NCBI GenBank assembly: GCA_031262405.1
Contig: JAISHS010000025.1
Coordinates: 1 to 64,000, forward strand
From: Oscillospiraceae bacterium
GTDB taxonomy: Bacteria; Bacillota; Clostridia; Oscillospirales; Oscillospiraceae
Direction: 5' to 3'
Length of the DNA stretch: 64,000 nucleotides
Within the stretch, counting starts at the first letter, position 1; each line of letters opens with the position of its first letter. Under the pieces are notes generated by a model. It had not been told where the DNA came from. It saw only the letters and a list, made by a program, of their open reading frames with translations, and did no database searches. Shown here piece after piece: positions 47,354 to 56,757 of this stretch. The translations under genes were made by a program, and so were the position numbers.

Positions 47354-47587
47354 TCAGCCCCGCGAAGCGCGGCTGATATACTCAACCAAATCACCCGCGG
47401 TGTTAATGCTCTTCACGTCGTCGTCAAGCACCTCGATCCCAAACTCGTCCTCAATCGCCATAACCAAATCCACCAAATCCAGCGAATCGGCCTCCAAATC
47501 CTTCACGAAAGAGGTCTCGAGGCTTATCTCATCCTCCTCTACGAAGAAAAGCTCACTCAGCATTCTTTTAACTGTTTCGAATATCAT
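47354..47587 (-). CDS. acpP: Acyl carrier protein
   Basis: DLEADSLDLVDLVMAIEDEFGIEV phosphopantetheine site; start at MIFETVK. Confidence 0.95.
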   Translation of the reverse strand: MIFETVKRMLSELFFVEEDEISLETSFVKDLEADSLDLVDLVMAIEDEFGIEVLDDDVKSINTAGDLVEYISRASRG

Positions 47588-47723
47588 AACCCGTCTCCAA
47601 ATAATAAAGTTTGCCTCGGGCAAATGCCCTAGAATGATAATAGTTATATATCCCTGTATTGTCAAGAGTTAGCTTGTGAATATTTACCGTCAAAATCAAC
47701 TGTTCTTATTTTCGCCGACGTTC

Positions 47724-48740
47724 CTACTTGCTCACCGTCATCAGATTCATGTTTTCGGTCAGCTGCGAGGCAAAATTCGCGCTTTGATAGGCAAGCGCCT
47801 GCCGAGCCGCGCTCGTTATCGCCTTCGCGTCGGAGCCGCCGTGCGCCTTAATAACAAGCTTCGAAATCCCGAGCATGGCCGTACCACCGACTTCAGAGGG
47901 ATCGACAAGCTTTTTTAGCTCTCCGAAACGCTCGCGCAGAACTAGCGCGGCAAGCTTCGATCGCCTGTTATAGGTCAGAATGTCCTTCACCCGACCCATG
48001 AGAAACTTTCCGGAGCCTTCAATGGTCTTGAGCATCACATTCCCCGAAAAGCCGTCCGTGACAACCACATCCACGGTATTGAAAAAGACGCCGCTCGCCT
48101 CAACATTGCCGATGAAGTTGATGTGACCCCCGTCGTGAGCGTTTTTAAGCAGCTCAAAGGCCTCCTTCTGTAACCCCGTTCCCTTGGTGTCCTCGGTGCC
48201 GACGTTTAGAAGCCCGACCCTCGGGCTCTCGCAGCCCAGAACAGTCTTTGAATAGAGCGAGCCCATGAAGGCAAATTGCAGCAGATATTCCCCCGTACAC
48301 TCTACATTCGCCCCGCAGTCTATGAGCACAACCCCGCGGCCTCCGTTCGGAAGCACGGGCGCCATAGCCGCGCGGCGAATCCCGCGCACGCGCTTGACAA
48401 TCAGCGTCGCCCCGGTCAGCAGCGCGCCGGTGCTCCCCGCGCTTATGCAGGCGTCGCCGCCCCCGTCGCGCAGGAGCGAGAGCGCAACAGACATGGAGGA
48501 ATCCTTCTTCGTGCGAAAAACCCCCGTCGGGTCGTCCTCCATCTCAACGGTCTCACGCGCGTCAACAATGCTTATCCTGCCGTCAGAGTTCGCGCCCTCG
48601 CGAGCAAGACAAGCCTCAATCTCCTCCGTCCTGCCGACAAGCACCGCTTCGATATCCAGCTCACGCACGGCGGCAACCGCGCCCTTTACGATTTCGCCCG
48701 GAGCGTTGTCCCCGCCCATGGCGTCAATAATAACTCTCAT
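47724..48740 (-). CDS. plsX: Phosphate acyltransferase PlsX
   Basis: MRVIIDAMGGDNAPGEIVKGAV, DCGANVECTGEYLLQFAFMGS. Confidence 0.96.
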   Translation of the reverse strand: MRVIIDAMGGDNAPGEIVKGAVAAVRELDIEAVLVGRTEEIEACLAREGANSDGRISIVDARETVEMEDDPTGVFRTKKDSSMSVALSLLRDGGGDACISAGSTGALLTGATLIVKRVRGIRRAAMAPVLPNGGRGVVLIDCGANVECTGEYLLQFAFMGSLYSKTVLGCESPRVGLLNVGTEDTKGTGLQKEAFELLKNAHDGGHINFIGNVEASGVFFNTVDVVVTDGFSGNVMLKTIEGSGKFLMGRVKDILTYNRRSKLAALVLRERFGELKKLVDPSEVGGTAMLGISKLVIKAHGGSDAKAITSAARQALAYQSANFASQLTENMNLMTVSK

Positions 48741-50032
48741 ACCCTTTTCCTCTCTATCTCTCTCAGTGCCCTCTCAGACAGCGCCGCATTTTTATTTAGC
48801 TTGCCCTTGACCCGATATTCCAAGGGGTCAAGCAGCCCGAAATTTATATTCATCGGCTGAAACCGCGTAATCGTCCCGTCGGAAACATACAGTGCCAGTG
48901 CCCCGATCGCCGTCGTTCGCGGAAAATCCAGCGGCTTTTCCCCGCTCATTCTTCGCGCCAGCTCCAAGGCCGCCAGCAGCCCGGAGGCCGTAGACTCAAT
49001 ATAGCCCTCCACCCCCGTAAGCTGACCGGCAAAGACAAGTCTCGGCTCGCTTTTGAGCCTGTAATACCTGTCCAGCAGCCTCGGCGAGTCGAGATAGGTG
49101 TTGCGGTGCATCACCCCGAAGCGGACAAACTCCGCGTTTTCAAGCCCCGGTATCATCGAGAAGACCCGCTTCTGCTCGGGAAAAGCCAAATGCGTCTGAA
49201 AGCCCACTAGATTATACAGCGTGTCGGCGGAGTTATCCCGCCGCAGCTGCACCACCGCGTGAGGCTCGCGCCCCGTGCGCGGATCTATGAGACCCACAGG
49301 CTTTAGCGGCCCGAAGCGCAGGGTCTCGACGCCCCGCCGCGCCATCACCTCTACGGGCATACAGCCCTCGAAGACCGCCCCGTCGTCAAAGCCGTGAACC
49401 TCGGCCTGCCGCGCGGAAATAAGCTCGTTCCAAAAGGCAAGATACTCGCTCTCGTCCATCGGGCAGTTTACATAATCTTCTCCGCCCTTACCGTAGCGCG
49501 AGGCTCGGAACGCCGCGCCAAAATCTATGCTCTCACGCGTCACAATAGGCGCGGCGGCGTCATAGAAATTTAGTAACTCGCCGGAAAGCTTTTCAGCCAG
49601 TGCCTCGGCAAGCGCATCCGACGTGAGCGGCCCCGTCGCGACTATAACGTCGCCCTCCGGCAAAATGCACGCCTCTTCCTGCACAACTTCAATATTCTCA
49701 CACCCGCGTATCGTCGCCGTTACCGCAGCCGAAAAGCCCAATCTATCCACCGCAAGAGCGCCGCCCGCCGCCACACGGTTGCTGTCGGCGCAGCGCATTA
49801 TGAGGCTTCCCAGCCGTCGCAGCTCCTCCTTGAGAAGACCCGCAGCATTGGTCAGCTCATTGCTTCGCAGGGAGTTTGAACAGACAAGCTCCGCGAAATC
49901 TCCCGAGACCTGCGCGGGCGTCTTCTTCTCGGGCTTCATCTCAATAAGCCGCACGCCTATCCCGCGCCTAGCCAGCTGCCAGGCCGCCTCGCAGCCAGCA
50001 AGCCCCGCCCCAATCACCGTAACCCGCTCCAT
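48737..50032 (-). CDS. trmFO: Methylenetetrahydrofolate--tRNA-(uracil-5-)-methyltransferase TrmFO
   Basis: VTVIGAGLAGCEAAWQLARRGI, ELVCSNSLRSNELTNAAGLLKEEL, QLTGVEGYIESTASGLLAAL; ORF start trimmed to MERVTVIGAG. Confidence 0.95.
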   Translation of the reverse strand: MERVTVIGAGLAGCEAAWQLARRGIGVRLIEMKPEKKTPAQVSGDFAELVCSNSLRSNELTNAAGLLKEELRRLGSLIMRCADSNRVAAGGALAVDRLGFSAAVTATIRGCENIEVVQEEACILPEGDVIVATGPLTSDALAEALAEKLSGELLNFYDAAAPIVTRESIDFGAAFRASRYGKGGEDYVNCPMDESEYLAFWNELISARQAEVHGFDDGAVFEGCMPVEVMARRGVETLRFGPLKPVGLIDPRTGREPHAVVQLRRDNSADTLYNLVGFQTHLAFPEQKRVFSMIPGLENAEFVRFGVMHRNTYLDSPRLLDRYYRLKSEPRLVFAGQLTGVEGYIESTASGLLAALELARRMSGEKPLDFPRTTAIGALALYVSDGTITRFQPMNINFGLLDPLEYRVKGKLNKNAALSERALREIERKRV

Positions 50033-50033
50033 A

Positions 50034-52328
50034 CTATTTCTTCGCCGCAGATTTCTTTGCGGTCGTCGACTTCGCGGCGGGCTTCTTAGTCGTCGCGGAT
50101 TTTGTTGCAGTCTTAGTAGCGGTCTTGGTTGTCGTAGTTTTAGCCGTCTTACTCGCCGCGCTCTTACTCGCGCTCTTCGCCGCAGCCTTCGGTGTCTCAC
50201 CCTCGGCGGCGGGCTTTTTCTTATAGCCGCGTTTATCCTCCGGCAGAAAGGCCTTGCAATCCTCGTTTATGCAAAACGGCGTCTTCCTGCCCTTGCCGGA
50301 GAGCTTAAACAGCGTCTTCCCGCACTCGGGGCAGGTCTCCTTGACCGGCACATTCCAGCTCATAAAGCCGCAGTCCGTGCCCTTTTCACAGGCATAATAG
50401 GTATAGCCCTTTTTGGACGTGCGCTTTAAAATTCTCCCGCCGCACTTAGGACACTTCCCCGGCATCTCCAGCACCAAGGGCTTGGTGAAATCACATTCCG
50501 GATAGCCCGGACAGGCCAAAAACCGCCCGAAGCGCCCGCTCTTTACAACCATCTGCCTGCCGCACTTGTCGCAGCTCTCGTCGGAAAGCTCCGCCGGAAT
50601 CGGAATCCGCTTACCGTCCAGAGCCTCCTCAGCACCCTCCAGCTCCTTCGAGAAACCGTCGTAATAGTCCCTCAAGACCTGCTTCCAGCCGACCTTGCCC
50701 TCTTCCACGGCGTCGAGCTGAACCTCCATATTCGCGGAGAATTTAAGATTCACAATGTCGGGAAAATGCTCCTCCATGAGTCCGGTAACCACCCCGCCCA
50801 AAATGGTGGGCTTGAGATATTTACCCTCTTTCACGACATATTCGCGGCTCGTAATCGTGCTTATAATCGGCGCATAGGTGCTCGGACGGCCTATGCCGTT
50901 TTCCTCCATCGCGCGAATGAGCGTCGCCTCCGTATAGCGTGACGGCGGCTGGGTGAACTGCTGCTCCTTTGTGATTCCGGCGAGCTTGACCTTTTCTCCC
51001 TCCGCCAAATCAGGCAGAGCCTTTTGCTTCTGAACCGTCTCGTCGTCGTGACTCTCCTCATAGACCGCCGTGTAGCCGGGAAACTTAATCTCGGAGTGCA
51101 CCGCGCGGAAAATATAGCCCGCCGAAAGAACGTCGATAGTCACGCTGTCATAGACGGCGTTTGCCATCTGACTGGCGGTGAAGCGCCCCCAGATGAGGCG
51201 ATAGAGCCGATACTGATCCGCCGTGAGGTCCTTCTTAATACTCTCCGGCGTGAGCGCAATATTACTGGGTCTGATTGCCTCGTGCGCGTCCTGCGCGCCG
51301 CTCTTCGTCTTGAAAACCCGCGTCTTAGGCGGGTAATACTCCTTGCCGTAGCGCGCCGTAATAAAGCTCTTGGCGGCAGCCAGAGCGTCGTTTGAGATAC
51401 GCAGAGAGTCCGTTCTCATATAGGTTATGAGACCGACCGCGCCCTCGCCCGTTATCTCAACGCCCTCATAGAGCTGCTGAGCGATGGACATCGTCCTGTG
51501 CGGGGTCATGCCCAGACGGCGCGAGGCCTCCTGCTGCAGCGTAGATGTAATAAAGGGCGGCGAGGGCGAGCGCTGTTTTTCTCCCCGCTTGACAGAGGAA
51601 ATCTCAAAATCGCTCTTTGACACGGCGGTTATGACCGCGTCGACCTCCGCTTCGGAGTGCAATTCCAGTTTTTTCTTCTGCGTCCCATAAAACCGCGCGG
51701 AAAATCCGCCGCTCTTGCCTATGCGCTCAAACTTCGCGTCCAGCAGCCAAAACTCCTCCTGTACGAAGGCGTCAATCTCGTTTTCGCGGTCAACTACCAT
51801 GCGCGTCGCAACGGACTGCACCCGCCCGGCCGAGAGTCCCCGCCGCACCTTGCGCCAGAGCAGCGGACTGAGCTTATAGCCGACGATCCTGTCCAGAATA
51901 CGCCTTGCCTGCTGCGCGTCAACGAGGTCCTGATCAATCGCGCGGGGCGCAGCTATAGAGCTTGTAACAACATTCTTCGTAATCTCGTTGAAGGTAACGC
52001 GCTTTGCCTTACTGTCCGGCAGAGCCAGCAGCTCCTTGAGATGCCAGCTTATCGCCTCTCCCTCACGGTCGGGGTCGGTCGCGAGATAAACGACGTCGGC
52101 GCGCCCGGAGGCGCTCTTGAGGCTCCCTATAATATCCTCGCGGCTCTTTACGGGCTGATAGTCCGGCTCAAAATCGTGCTCAATGTCCACTCCCATGGTG
52201 CTCTTCGGCAGGTCTCTCAAGTGCCCCATGGACGCCACGACCCTATAGTCGGGACCCAAATACTTCTCAATAGTCTTGGCTTTCGCCGGGGATTCCACTA
52301 TAACCAAATTCGGCTTCTGTTTCGCCAT
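50034..52328 (-). CDS. topA: DNA topoisomerase I with three C4 zinc ribbons and a Lys/Ala/Thr-rich tail
   Basis: VIVESPAKAKTIEKYLG, ATDPDREGEAISWHL, GLITYMRTDS, CDKCGRQM..CPGYPEC, KTATKTATKSATTKKPAAK tail. Confidence 0.96.
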   Translation of the reverse strand: MAKQKPNLVIVESPAKAKTIEKYLGPDYRVVASMGHLRDLPKSTMGVDIEHDFEPDYQPVKSREDIIGSLKSASGRADVVYLATDPDREGEAISWHLKELLALPDSKAKRVTFNEITKNVVTSSIAAPRAIDQDLVDAQQARRILDRIVGYKLSPLLWRKVRRGLSAGRVQSVATRMVVDRENEIDAFVQEEFWLLDAKFERIGKSGGFSARFYGTQKKKLELHSEAEVDAVITAVSKSDFEISSVKRGEKQRSPSPPFITSTLQQEASRRLGMTPHRTMSIAQQLYEGVEITGEGAVGLITYMRTDSLRISNDALAAAKSFITARYGKEYYPPKTRVFKTKSGAQDAHEAIRPSNIALTPESIKKDLTADQYRLYRLIWGRFTASQMANAVYDSVTIDVLSAGYIFRAVHSEIKFPGYTAVYEESHDDETVQKQKALPDLAEGEKVKLAGITKEQQFTQPPSRYTEATLIRAMEENGIGRPSTYAPIISTITSREYVVKEGKYLKPTILGGVVTGLMEEHFPDIVNLKFSANMEVQLDAVEEGKVGWKQVLRDYYDGFSKELEGAEEALDGKRIPIPAELSDESCDKCGRQMVVKSGRFGRFLACPGYPECDFTKPLVLEMPGKCPKCGGRILKRTSKKGYTYYACEKGTDCGFMSWNVPVKETCPECGKTLFKLSGKGRKTPFCINEDCKAFLPEDKRGYKKKPAAEGETPKAAAKSASKSAASKTAKTTTTKTATKTATKSATTKKPAAKSTTAKKSAAKK

Positions 52329-52386
52329 TTAATCAAATTCCTTACTCATTATTATAAAAAAGCTCTGAAAGCTAGTTAATGCGTTT

Positions 52387-53670
52387 TCAATTCTCGCCGC
52401 CTCTGATATTGAGGCTGAACCTGCGCCCCGCCTCGCGCGTTACAAAGCCCTTTAGCTCGAGCATCGTCAGCTCCGCGAGAACCGTCGCGGGAGAAAGCGC
52501 CGATTCCTCTATAATATCATCTACATGTTTGGCCTTCACATTCATAACGGATACAATTTTCAGCTGAGTCTCCGGCAAGGAGTCTAGCTGTCCCCTCAAA
52601 TCAATATATTCCCGCTTTTTGGGCTTGTCAACACTTTTTCTGTCGCCCGCCACGCGCAGCTTGAGAAAGCCTCTCCCCGGCGCGGGGGCATTTTCCTTGG
52701 TTTTAAGCGGCAGAGACACCACCGTCGGATAGATCGCGGGCGAGTCCGGAAGCGAGCTCTCCTGCAAAATAATCTTGTCCGGCGCGGCAATTTTGTCCGG
52801 AAACCGCCCGGAAAAGTCCTCTAGAATGTCCCAGCCCTTCGAGACCAGCGTCGCGCCCTGACGAATCAAATCGTTCGAGCCCTCGCAGTTCGGTGCGTCC
52901 GCATTACCAGGCACGGCAAAGACCTCTCTGCCCTGCTCCAGCGCGAGATCCGCCGTTATGAGCGCGCCGCTTCTCAGGGGAGCTTCTATTATCAGAACCC
53001 CGACGGAAAGCCCGCTGACAATTCTGTTGCGCTCGGGAAAAAGCCTGCCGTGCAGCGGCGTTCCCGGCGGATATTCGCTCACGAGCGCGCCGACCGCCAT
53101 GACGTCGGTATAGAGCACATCGTTGTTCTTAGGATAAATCTCGTCAATGGAGCAGCCCAGAACCCCGACGCAGGAGCCTCCCGCGCGCAGAGCGCCCTCC
53201 GCCGCCGCGCTGTCAATACCGGCGGCAAGCCCCGTCACGACAAGTCCCCCGCCCTTGGTCAGGTCATAGCCGAAGCTTCGCGCCATCTTAATCCCATATG
53301 GCGTCGCGCGGCGCGTACCCACAACGCCGATTGCCGCCTGCTCGTCCATAACCGGCAGCCGCCCCTTGATATAGAGAACGATCGGCGGGGCAAATATATT
53401 GCGCAGCCGCGCGGGATAAGCCGCGTCGCCAAGCGTCAGAATGGTGACGTCCTCTTCCTCGCACCGCCCCAGAATCTCAGTCGCTCTACCTAAGCTCTTG
53501 TCGGAAACAAGCTTCATTTCGCCCGGCGTAAGACGCAGCGTCTCCTCCAGCGTGCGCGCATCGGCGAAATAAGCCGCCTCCGCGCCGCCAAAGACCTCAA
53601 TGATTTTAGCGCGCGTACCGGGCTTGAGCTCCGTCATCGCGGACAGCCAAATCCAATATTTCAGTGACAT
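52387..53670 (-). CDS. dprA: DNA-processing protein DprA/Smf
   Basis: IGVVGTRRATPYG, GGGLVVTGLAAGIDSAAAEGAL, RNRIVSGLSVGVLIIEAPLRSGALITADLALEQGREVFAVPG. Confidence 0.95.
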   Translation of the reverse strand: MSLKYWIWLSAMTELKPGTRAKIIEVFGGAEAAYFADARTLEETLRLTPGEMKLVSDKSLGRATEILGRCEEEDVTILTLGDAAYPARLRNIFAPPIVLYIKGRLPVMDEQAAIGVVGTRRATPYGIKMARSFGYDLTKGGGLVVTGLAAGIDSAAAEGALRAGGSCVGVLGCSIDEIYPKNNDVLYTDVMAVGALVSEYPPGTPLHGRLFPERNRIVSGLSVGVLIIEAPLRSGALITADLALEQGREVFAVPGNADAPNCEGSNDLIRQGATLVSKGWDILEDFSGRFPDKIAAPDKIILQESSLPDSPAIYPTVVSLPLKTKENAPAPGRGFLKLRVAGDRKSVDKPKKREYIDLRGQLDSLPETQLKIVSVMNVKAKHVDDIIEESALSPATVLAELTMLELKGFVTREAGRRFSLNIRGGEN

Positions 53671-53710
53671 TTTTTGAACCCTTCTATCTCTCTCGGGATG
53701 GACTTGTTAC

Positions 53711-54466
53711 CTATTCGCCCCTATACAGCTCCCACATGATTACCGACGCCGCCACCGCCGCATTGAGCGACTCCGTCCCCGGCTCCATAGGAACGGCGAG
53801 CCTCCCGGCGCAGTGCCTTAGCAGTCTCGCGGAGAGTCCCGCGCCCTCGTTGCCGATCGCAACCGCCGCGCGCGGCTCGCGAAATCGCCTTAAATCCGTA
53901 GCTCCCGCTCCGGCACAGGCGCCATAGAGCGGCAGCTCCTGCCTTTGCAAAATCCGAAGCAGCACATCTAGCTCCGGCGTCAGCACCGCCACCTTAAAAA
54001 TCGCGCCCATCGTCGCACGCACCGTCTTGGGATTATAAACGTCGGCACACTCACCCAGCAGAAACACACAGTCAAATCCAAAGGCCGCCGCCGAGCGCAG
54101 GGCTGTGCCTACATTTCCCGGGTCCTGAACATTTTCCAGCACCAGAGCCCGGTCAATTTTCTCCGGCGGCTTTCTCTCCGGAACCTTCACAGTAAAAAAG
54201 GGCCCCGGCGAATTTGCCTGCGGCGAAACGAAGTCCGCCAGAGCCTCCGGCACAATATACTGCACGGAGGCGGCGCCCTCGAAGCCCGGAAGCGGCGCCT
54301 CACGCCAGAGAATAGCACCGATTTGCGCCTTGGAGGCGAGAGCCTCCCGAAGGAGCTTTTCACCCACACCGAGAAACTCGCCGCACTTTTTGCGATAGGC
54401 TCCGTCTCTGCCCAGCGCGCGCAAATGCGCGACTATTTTGTTTTGCCTTGAGCTAATCGTTACCAT
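53711..54466 (-). CDS. TrmH/SpoU-family RNA methyltransferase
   Basis: LVLENVQDPGNVGTALRSAAAFGF, AVAIGNEGAGLS, VPMEPGTESLNAAVAASVIMWEL. Confidence 0.93.
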   Translation of the reverse strand: MVTISSRQNKIVAHLRALGRDGAYRKKCGEFLGVGEKLLREALASKAQIGAILWREAPLPGFEGAASVQYIVPEALADFVSPQANSPGPFFTVKVPERKPPEKIDRALVLENVQDPGNVGTALRSAAAFGFDCVFLLGECADVYNPKTVRATMGAIFKVAVLTPELDVLLRILQRQELPLYGACAGAGATDLRRFREPRAAVAIGNEGAGLSARLLRHCAGRLAVPMEPGTESLNAAVAASVIMWELYRGE

Positions 54467-54493
54467 AGTAGCCGTCCCGTCGCAAAAGCTAAG

Positions 54494-54523
54494 CGGCTAC
54501 GGCGGTTTTGCCCGCCGTAGCCG
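54494..54523 (-). terminator. Hairpin downstream of lysS
   Basis: CGGCTACGGCGG...CCGCCGTAGCCG 12-bp stem; U-tract weak. Confidence 0.4.
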
Positions 54524-54534
54524 TCATCACCTAA

Positions 54535-56031
54535 TCAATCAATCGGCTTCATCGTCGGGAAGAGAATAACCTCCCGGATGGAGTCGTTACCCGTTAGCAG
54601 CATGACGCAGCGGTCAATCCCGATTCCGAGACCTCCCGTCGGCGGCAGGCCGTATTCCAGTGCCGTTATGAAGTCGTCGTCCATCATATTCGCCTCGCTG
54701 TCGCCCTTTGCGCGAAGCTCGGCCTGCTTGCGAAAACGCTCCAGCTGGTCAATCGGATCGTTCAGCTCCGAGAAGGCGTTGCCCATCTCGCTGCGGCAGA
54801 TAAACAGCTCAAAGCGCTCTGTCAGACGCTCGTCTGTCGGCGAACGCTTGGCAAGCGGCGAAACGTCCACCGGGTGCATAGTTATAAAGGTCGGCTGAAC
54901 AAGCTTTTCCTCCACGCGCTGATCAAAGCACTCATAGAGATAGTTGCCCCAGGTTCTCTCCTTCTCCTTGGGAAGCTCCACCCCGACAGACGCTGCAAGC
55001 TTTTCCGCCTGCTCGTCCGTCTCCGCCGCCATGAAGTCCAACCCCAGATATTTCTTGACCGCTCCGGCCATGGTAAGCCGCTCAAACCCGGGCGAGAGAT
55101 CAATTGTCTCTCCCTGCCAAGAAACCTCATAGGTACCCAGAAGCTCTTTTGCCGCGCCGGAGAGCAGAGTCTCGAAGAGATCCATCATGTCGTTAAAATC
55201 GGCATAGGCCTGATACAGCTCAACCGTTGTAAACTCCGGATTGTGCCGCGTGTCCATACCCTCGTTGCGGAAAATCCGCCCGATCTCATACACGCGCTCA
55301 ATACCGCCCACGACGAGCCTCTTGAGATGCAGCTCGGTGGCTATGCGCAGATACATTTCCATATTCAGGGCGTTGTGGTGCGTCATAAAGGGTCTGGCGG
55401 CGGCGCCGCCGGAAATGGTATTGAGAACCGGCGTCTCGACCTCCATATAGCCGCGCGCATCCAAAAAGTCCCTGATATATTTAATAAACCTGCTGCGAAT
55501 CTCAAAAATCCGCCGCACCTCGGGATTGACAATGAGGTCTACATAGCGCTGACGAAAGCGCGTCTCCGTGTCCGTCAGCCCGTGAAATTTCTCAGGCAGC
55601 GGCAGCAGCGACTTCGAGAGCAGCACAACCGACTTCACATGTACGGAAATCTCGCCCCGGCGCGTGCGGAAAACAAAGCCCTCAACGCCGACTATGTCGC
55701 CAATGTCCCACTTCTTAAACTCACCGAAGGCCTCCTCGCCCAAATCGTCAATCCTAACATAGAGCTGAATGCGCCCCCGCTCGTCCATGAGATCGGCAAA
55801 GAATGCCTTGCCCATGTCGCGCTTGCTCATGAGCCGCCCGCAGAGCTTTACATCCTTATTCTCCCACTCCTCAAAAGCTTCCTTGATCTCGGCGCTTTTC
55901 GCCGTGCGCTCAAAACGAGTTTTGATGAAGGGGTCGCGCCCGGCGGCTCTGAGCTTTTCAAGCTTTTCGCGGCGCACGCGGAGAATTTCGGTCAGGTCTA
56001 AAGTCTCTTCAGGTATATTATCCTTGCTCAT
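54535..56031 (-). CDS. lysS: Lysyl-tRNA synthetase (class II)
   Basis: FRQRYVDLIVNPEVRRIFEIRSRFIKYIRDFLDARGYMEVETPVL, GGLGIGIDRCVMLLTGNDSIREVILFPTMKP. Confidence 0.97.
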   Translation of the reverse strand: MSKDNIPEETLDLTEILRVRREKLEKLRAAGRDPFIKTRFERTAKSAEIKEAFEEWENKDVKLCGRLMSKRDMGKAFFADLMDERGRIQLYVRIDDLGEEAFGEFKKWDIGDIVGVEGFVFRTRRGEISVHVKSVVLLSKSLLPLPEKFHGLTDTETRFRQRYVDLIVNPEVRRIFEIRSRFIKYIRDFLDARGYMEVETPVLNTISGGAAARPFMTHHNALNMEMYLRIATELHLKRLVVGGIERVYEIGRIFRNEGMDTRHNPEFTTVELYQAYADFNDMMDLFETLLSGAAKELLGTYEVSWQGETIDLSPGFERLTMAGAVKKYLGLDFMAAETDEQAEKLAASVGVELPKEKERTWGNYLYECFDQRVEEKLVQPTFITMHPVDVSPLAKRSPTDERLTERFELFICRSEMGNAFSELNDPIDQLERFRKQAELRAKGDSEANMMDDDFITALEYGLPPTGGLGIGIDRCVMLLTGNDSIREVILFPTMKPID

Positions 56032-56048
56032 TAGTAAAGCTTTCCTTC

Positions 56049-56528
56049 CTATTCGTTGCCTATGCGCAAAATCTCATACTCAATCGCACCGACCGGTGCC
56101 TCGACGGTAATGACGTCGCCGACCTTGGAGCCGACGAGCACCTTACCGAAGGGGCTGTCGTCCGAGAGCCGCCCCTGCATGGGATTGGCCTCCTGCGAAC
56201 CGACAATCCAATACTCCTCAACCTCGCCGTCCGCCAGACACTTCACGCGGACGTGGCTGCCGAGGCCGATATGCATGGCGTTCTTCGGCGGCTCGATAAT
56301 TTCGGCGTTCTCGAGCATCTTGTGCAGCTCCGTAATCTTGGAATAGAGCTTCGCCTGCTCGTTCTTGGCCTCCTCATACTCGCTGTTTTCAGAGAGATCG
56401 CCGAAGCTGCGCGCCTCTTTAATAAGCTCGGCAACTTCTCTCTCCTTGACAGTCTCGAGTATGTGCAGCTCCTGCTTGAGCTCGTCAAACCTCGCCTGAC
56501 TCATCTTATACTTAGTTTCAACTGCCAT
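56049..56528 (-). CDS. greA: Transcription elongation factor GreA
   Basis: ELIKEARSFGDLSENSEYEEAKNEQA, SPFGKVLVGSKVGDVITVEAP. Confidence 0.95.
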   Translation of the reverse strand: MAVETKYKMSQARFDELKQELHILETVKEREVAELIKEARSFGDLSENSEYEEAKNEQAKLYSKITELHKMLENAEIIEPPKNAMHIGLGSHVRVKCLADGEVEEYWIVGSQEANPMQGRLSDDSPFGKVLVGSKVGDVITVEAPVGAIEYEILRIGNE

Positions 56529-56757
56529 ACTTTTCTACCCCTTGTTTGTTATACCCTCGCGGCCTTGCCGCCGCGGTTAAGGAACAATATCAGCGCGCGC
56601 ATTTTTTAACACATTCAGCGCGCGCGCTTTGATCTATACATTAAATAGCAAATATCTTCAATGCTTCGTATTATAGTTTCAAATCACTGCCCTGTCAAGC
56701 GCAAAATAAAGAAGATTTTGCGCTCTCACTTACCTAAGTGGACAAAATACCCTTCAC

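Noticed and set aside
50033-50200. Arg-rich N-terminal extension of the TrmFO ORF
   Set aside because: It is the topA Lys/Ala tail read in another frame; TrmFO starts at MERVTVIGAG.
54874-56001. 375-aa plus-strand ORF antisense to lysS
   Set aside because: Fully overlaps the unmistakable lysS coding sequence; no motif or RBS support.
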